Positions 61,894-64,000 of a stretch of 64,000 bases of DNA are shown here, piece by piece. Source of the DNA: Gemmatimonadota bacterium (GTDB lineage Bacteria > Gemmatimonadota > Gemmatimonadetes > Longimicrobiales > Gaopeijiaceae); the NCBI GenBank assembly GCA_040882465.1, contig JBBEBG010000025.1:37025-101024 (forward strand), read 5' to 3'. Position 1 is the stretch's first letter. Each line of letters starts with the position of its first letter. The notes under the pieces are model-generated. The model had not been told where the DNA came from. It did no database searches and was given only the letters and a program-made list of their open reading frames with translations. The position numbers and the translations under genes are program-made.

Positions 61894-62934
61894 GTGAAAA
61901 GACACTGGAAGGCGGTCCTCGGCATCGCGATCAGCGCGCTCCTGATCTGGTGGGCGCTGCGGGATGTGGATCTGGCCGACGTCTGGCACGAGGTCAGGGG
62001 GGCGAACTTGTGGCTCCTCGCGGCCGCGGTCGCCGTGGCCACCGCGGGATTTTTCCTGCGAGCGTTGCGCTGGGAGGTTCTCCTCCGCCCGATCCGCCGC
62101 GGGACGCACCTGGGACACCGCTTCGCCGCGGTGAATATCGGCTTCGCGGCGAACAACGTCCTTCCGGCACGCGTAGGGGAGTTCGCGCGGGCTTGGGCGT
62201 TTTCGCGCATGGAACCCGTGTCGATCAGTGGAGCGGTGGGCTCCCTCGTGGCGGAGCGGTTCCTCGACGCTGTCGCGATCCTGGCCCTTCTCGTCGTGGC
62301 GGTTCTCCATCCGTCCTTTCCCGCCGAGGCAACGGTCGTGGGCCGCCCCATCGGCGAGACCCTCACGGCCCTCCTGATCGTCGTCGCTGTCGCTGTCGCT
62401 GGGTTGGTCCTCCTCCTCAGCTTCCCCGCGACCTTTCTCCGTCTCGCGCGCGGCTTGAGCGGTTTTCTCCCCGGACAGGTGGGCCGTACCGCGGTCGAGG
62501 TGCTGGAGTCCTTTCTCGGAGGTCTCGACGCACTTCGCCGGCCCGGCCTCGTCCTACCGGCTGTTGCCTGGTCACTTGTTATCTGGAGTTGGAGCGCTCT
62601 TTCCTTTTGGCTGGGGTTTCTCGCCTTCGGGATCGACCGTGGGTTCGCCGCCGCCCTCTTCGTGCAGGCGATCGTGGCTGTGGGGGTCTCCGTGCCGGCG
62701 GCGCCCGGCTACTTCGGGACCTGGCACGCCGCCGCCCTCGTCGGACTGCACGAGGTCTACGGGGTCGGCGAGGCTTCCACGCTGGCCTTTGCGTTCGGGT
62801 ACCACCTCGGCGGGTTTTTTCCCGTGACCCTCCTTGGGCTCTGGTACGCGGGGCGGCTCGGGATGAGCTTCTCGGAATTGGGGAAAGCCGGCGCGACCGT
62901 CGAGGAGGCGCTCGACCGGGAGCTGGGGAGTTGA
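61894..62934 (+). CDS. UPF0104/LPG-synthase transmembrane-family protein
   Basis: The 346-residue membrane protein has about eight predicted helices and the family motifs FFLRALRWEVLLRP, ANNVLPARVGEFARAW, AERFLDAVAILALL, and PAAPGYFGTWHAAAL. This is the flippase-like membrane part of lysylphosphatidylglycerol synthase without the catalytic C-terminal half. It may move a lipid across the inner membrane. It starts at GTG 61894 and overlaps ispE by one base. Confidence 0.88.
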   Translation: MKRHWKAVLGIAISALLIWWALRDVDLADVWHEVRGANLWLLAAAVAVATAGFFLRALRWEVLLRPIRRGTHLGHRFAAVNIGFAANNVLPARVGEFARAWAFSRMEPVSISGAVGSLVAERFLDAVAILALLVVAVLHPSFPAEATVVGRPIGETLTALLIVVAVAVAGLVLLLSFPATFLRLARGLSGFLPGQVGRTAVEVLESFLGGLDALRRPGLVLPAVAWSLVIWSWSALSFWLGFLAFGIDRGFAAALFVQAIVAVGVSVPAAPGYFGTWHAAALVGLHEVYGVGEASTLAFAFGYHLGGFFPVTLLGLWYAGRLGMSFSELGKAGATVEEALDRELGS

Positions 62935-63851
62935 TGCCTGAAAGAAGCGCGACCGATTCCGGTGTCTGGAAGGGAAGGGCGCCCGCGAAGGTGAACCTCC
63001 GACTGAGGGTCCTGGAGCGGGAGAGCGACGGATACCACCGGCTCGAGACCGTCTTCCAGGCTCTGGAGCTGGCCGACACGCTCGAGATCGCCCTCACCGA
63101 CCAGCCGGGGATCGTGCTCGAGGTCCGGGGGGTCCCCGACGGCGAGATCGGCCGGCCGGAGGAGAACCTGGCCGTGCGTGCTGCGGTCCGGCTCGTCCGG
63201 GCCGTCGAAGCTGGTGGCGGGCGTCCACCCGGGATCTCGATCCGGCTCGAGAAGGCGATCCCGCACGGCGCGGGGCTCGGCGGAGGTTCATCGGACGCGG
63301 CCGCGGTCCTCCACGGGGTGAACGCCCTCCTGGGGGCACCTATTTCGCGGGAAGAACTCGTCCGGATGGCGAAGGAGCTTGGAGCGGACGTCCCCTTCTT
63401 CGTCTCGGAGACGTCCCGTGCGATCGGGCTCGGGCGCGGAGACGAAATCAGCCCTCTCCCTCCGCTTCCCAGGCGCCCCCTCCTTCTCGTGGTTCCGGCT
63501 CCGGGAATCGTCACGGGGTGGGCCTACGGCGTCCTTGCTGCGCATCGGATTCTGACGGGGGAGCGGATCGCGCCACGTTCCGAACCCGATCGCGCCTCCG
63601 CGGAAGATTGGGCGGGGGTCGCGCGGGTGGCCGGGAATGACTTCGAAGCGGCCCTTTTTCCCCATCGTCCCGAATTGGAACAGTTGAAAGAGGTGCTCCT
63701 GGAGGGGGGAGCGAGGCCGGCGCTCCTCTCGGGAAGCGGGTCGGCCCTCTTCGGCGTCTTCGAGGAGGAGGGCGCCGCCACGCGCGCCGCGGAAAGGGTC
63801 GGGGCGGCCTTTCCCGGCGCTCGGCTCATCCTGACCCACACCGCCATGTGA
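62934..63851 (+). CDS. ispE: 4-diphosphocytidyl-2-C-methyl-D-erythritol kinase
   Basis: The 305-residue GHMP kinase of the MEP pathway has substrate motif APAKVNLRLRV, ATP-binding PHGAGLGGGSSDAAAVL, and the third motif LLSGSGSALFGVF. It phosphorylates CDP-methylerythritol. The ATG overlaps the previous gene by one base (TGATG). Its catalytic Asp region is LGADVPFFV. Length is normal; it is followed by a tRNA-Gln promoter. Confidence 0.96.
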   Translation: MPERSATDSGVWKGRAPAKVNLRLRVLERESDGYHRLETVFQALELADTLEIALTDQPGIVLEVRGVPDGEIGRPEENLAVRAAVRLVRAVEAGGGRPPGISIRLEKAIPHGAGLGGGSSDAAAVLHGVNALLGAPISREELVRMAKELGADVPFFVSETSRAIGLGRGDEISPLPPLPRRPLLLVVPAPGIVTGWAYGVLAAHRILTGERIAPRSEPDRASAEDWAGVARVAGNDFEAALFPHRPELEQLKEVLLEGGARPALLSGSGSALFGVFEEEGAATRAAERVGAAFPGARLILTHTAM

Positions 63852-63888
63852 GAGGCACTTTGCTTCGCCCCCCAGGCCCGCGCTACGA

Positions 63889-63918
63889 TTGAACCGGCGT
63901 CCCCGCGCGGGGTAAACA
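63889..63918 (+). promoter_or_regulatory. Promoter of the tRNA-Gln gene
   Basis: TTGAAC (63889-63894), an 18-base spacer and TAAACA (63913-63918) lie 12 bases before the tRNA, a fitting sigma-70-type promoter. The spacer contains CCCCGCGCGGGG (63901-63912), a short GC palindrome that resembles a stable-RNA discriminator or weak ispE terminator. Confidence 0.55.
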
Positions 63919-63930
63919 AATGTCTGTCGC

Positions 63931-64000
63931 TGGCCCGTCGTCTAATGGCAGGACACCGGTCTTTGGAACCGGCGGTGGTGGTTCGAATCCACCCGGGCCA
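63931..64000 (+). tRNA. tRNA-Gln (anticodon TTG), 3' end at window edge
   Basis: The segment folds as a tRNA with acceptor arms TGGCCCG and CGGGCCA, anticodon stem CCGGT/ACCGG, loop CTTTGGA with anticodon TTG (reads CAA and, by wobble, CAG), and T-arm GGTGG-TTCGAAT-CCACC. The discriminator base and any encoded CCA lie beyond position 64000. It follows ispE, a common neighbour in this sort of genome. Confidence 0.95.

Overview
The window is uniformly GC-rich (by eye about two thirds G+C). It has dense bacterial operons with frequent 1-4 base stop/start overlaps and many GTG/TTG starts. Gene content (ABC-2 permease/M1 peptidase fusion, CHAD protein, DUF5777-like outer-membrane protein, cytochrome c/copper-monooxygenase protein, the block recA-alaS...cca-rarA-hflX-pdxJ-ispE-tRNA-Gln) suggests a Gram-negative soil or sediment bacterium. 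Gemmatimonadota is my best guess. That placement is inference, since no rRNA is present.

Region 1 (1-15030) is a stress and dormancy island. It holds the RNA ligase rtcB with archease (reverse), then a forward run of dodecin, a GroEL paralog, a small membrane protein, a CBS protein, DNA polymerase X, a ribosome-hibernation/cold-shock fusion, a second CBS protein and a polysaccharide deacetylase. A reverse operon follows (outer-membrane barrel, ferric-reductase-like flavoprotein, cytochrome c, acyltransferase), and the island closes with an FtsH protease. Sequences of the sigma-54 -24/-12 type lie upstream of rtcB, dodecin and ftsH, which suggests one co-regulated set.

Region 2 (15031-18757) is an accessory scar zone, visibly less GC-rich in parts. 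It contains a PAS/dCTP-deaminase deletion junction, a lipoprotein, an insertion-sequence remnant, a PIN toxin with a broken antitoxin, a DHFR-like reductase, and an intact MazF-type toxin-antitoxin pair with a palindromic operator.

Region 3 (18758-34909) holds an ABC ATPase with a giant permease/M1-peptidase fusion under a promoter overlapped by a perfect inverted repeat. It also has the TrkH/TrkA potassium system, a small Cys-rich protein, a CHAD protein, a periplasmic redox group (cytochrome c/copper monooxygenase, hypothetical, PQQ dehydrogenase, lipoprotein), a LysM lytic transglycosylase and a DinB protein.

Region 4 (34906-42449) has two short-chain dehydrogenases, a cystathionine gamma-synthase/lyase, glmM-glmS for UDP-GlcNAc supply, dtd and maf. 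Region 5 (42601-47987) is a System I cytochrome c maturation operon (ccmE, ccmF, a CcmI-like zinc-ribbon protein, ccmA, B, C, D). It has a CcmE whose haem-binding His is Cys, and no ccmG or ccmH.

Region 6 (48089-64000) has a four-gene reverse operon (DUF547, two TIGR0428x glycosyltransferases, a hypothetical). It continues with core genes: recA, alaS, a CpsB-type phosphatase, a CCA-adding-type nucleotidyltransferase, rarA, hflX, a DUF2520 protein, pdxJ, a UPF0104 membrane protein, ispE and tRNA-Gln.

Two copies of a CTAG-bounded inverted-repeat element (36533-36766 and 55849-56015) each fill the gap between one gene's TAG stop and the next gene's GTG start. Their stems are conserved by compensatory change rather than by sequence. 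With the sigma-54 set and the variant Ccm system, they are the most noteworthy observations here.
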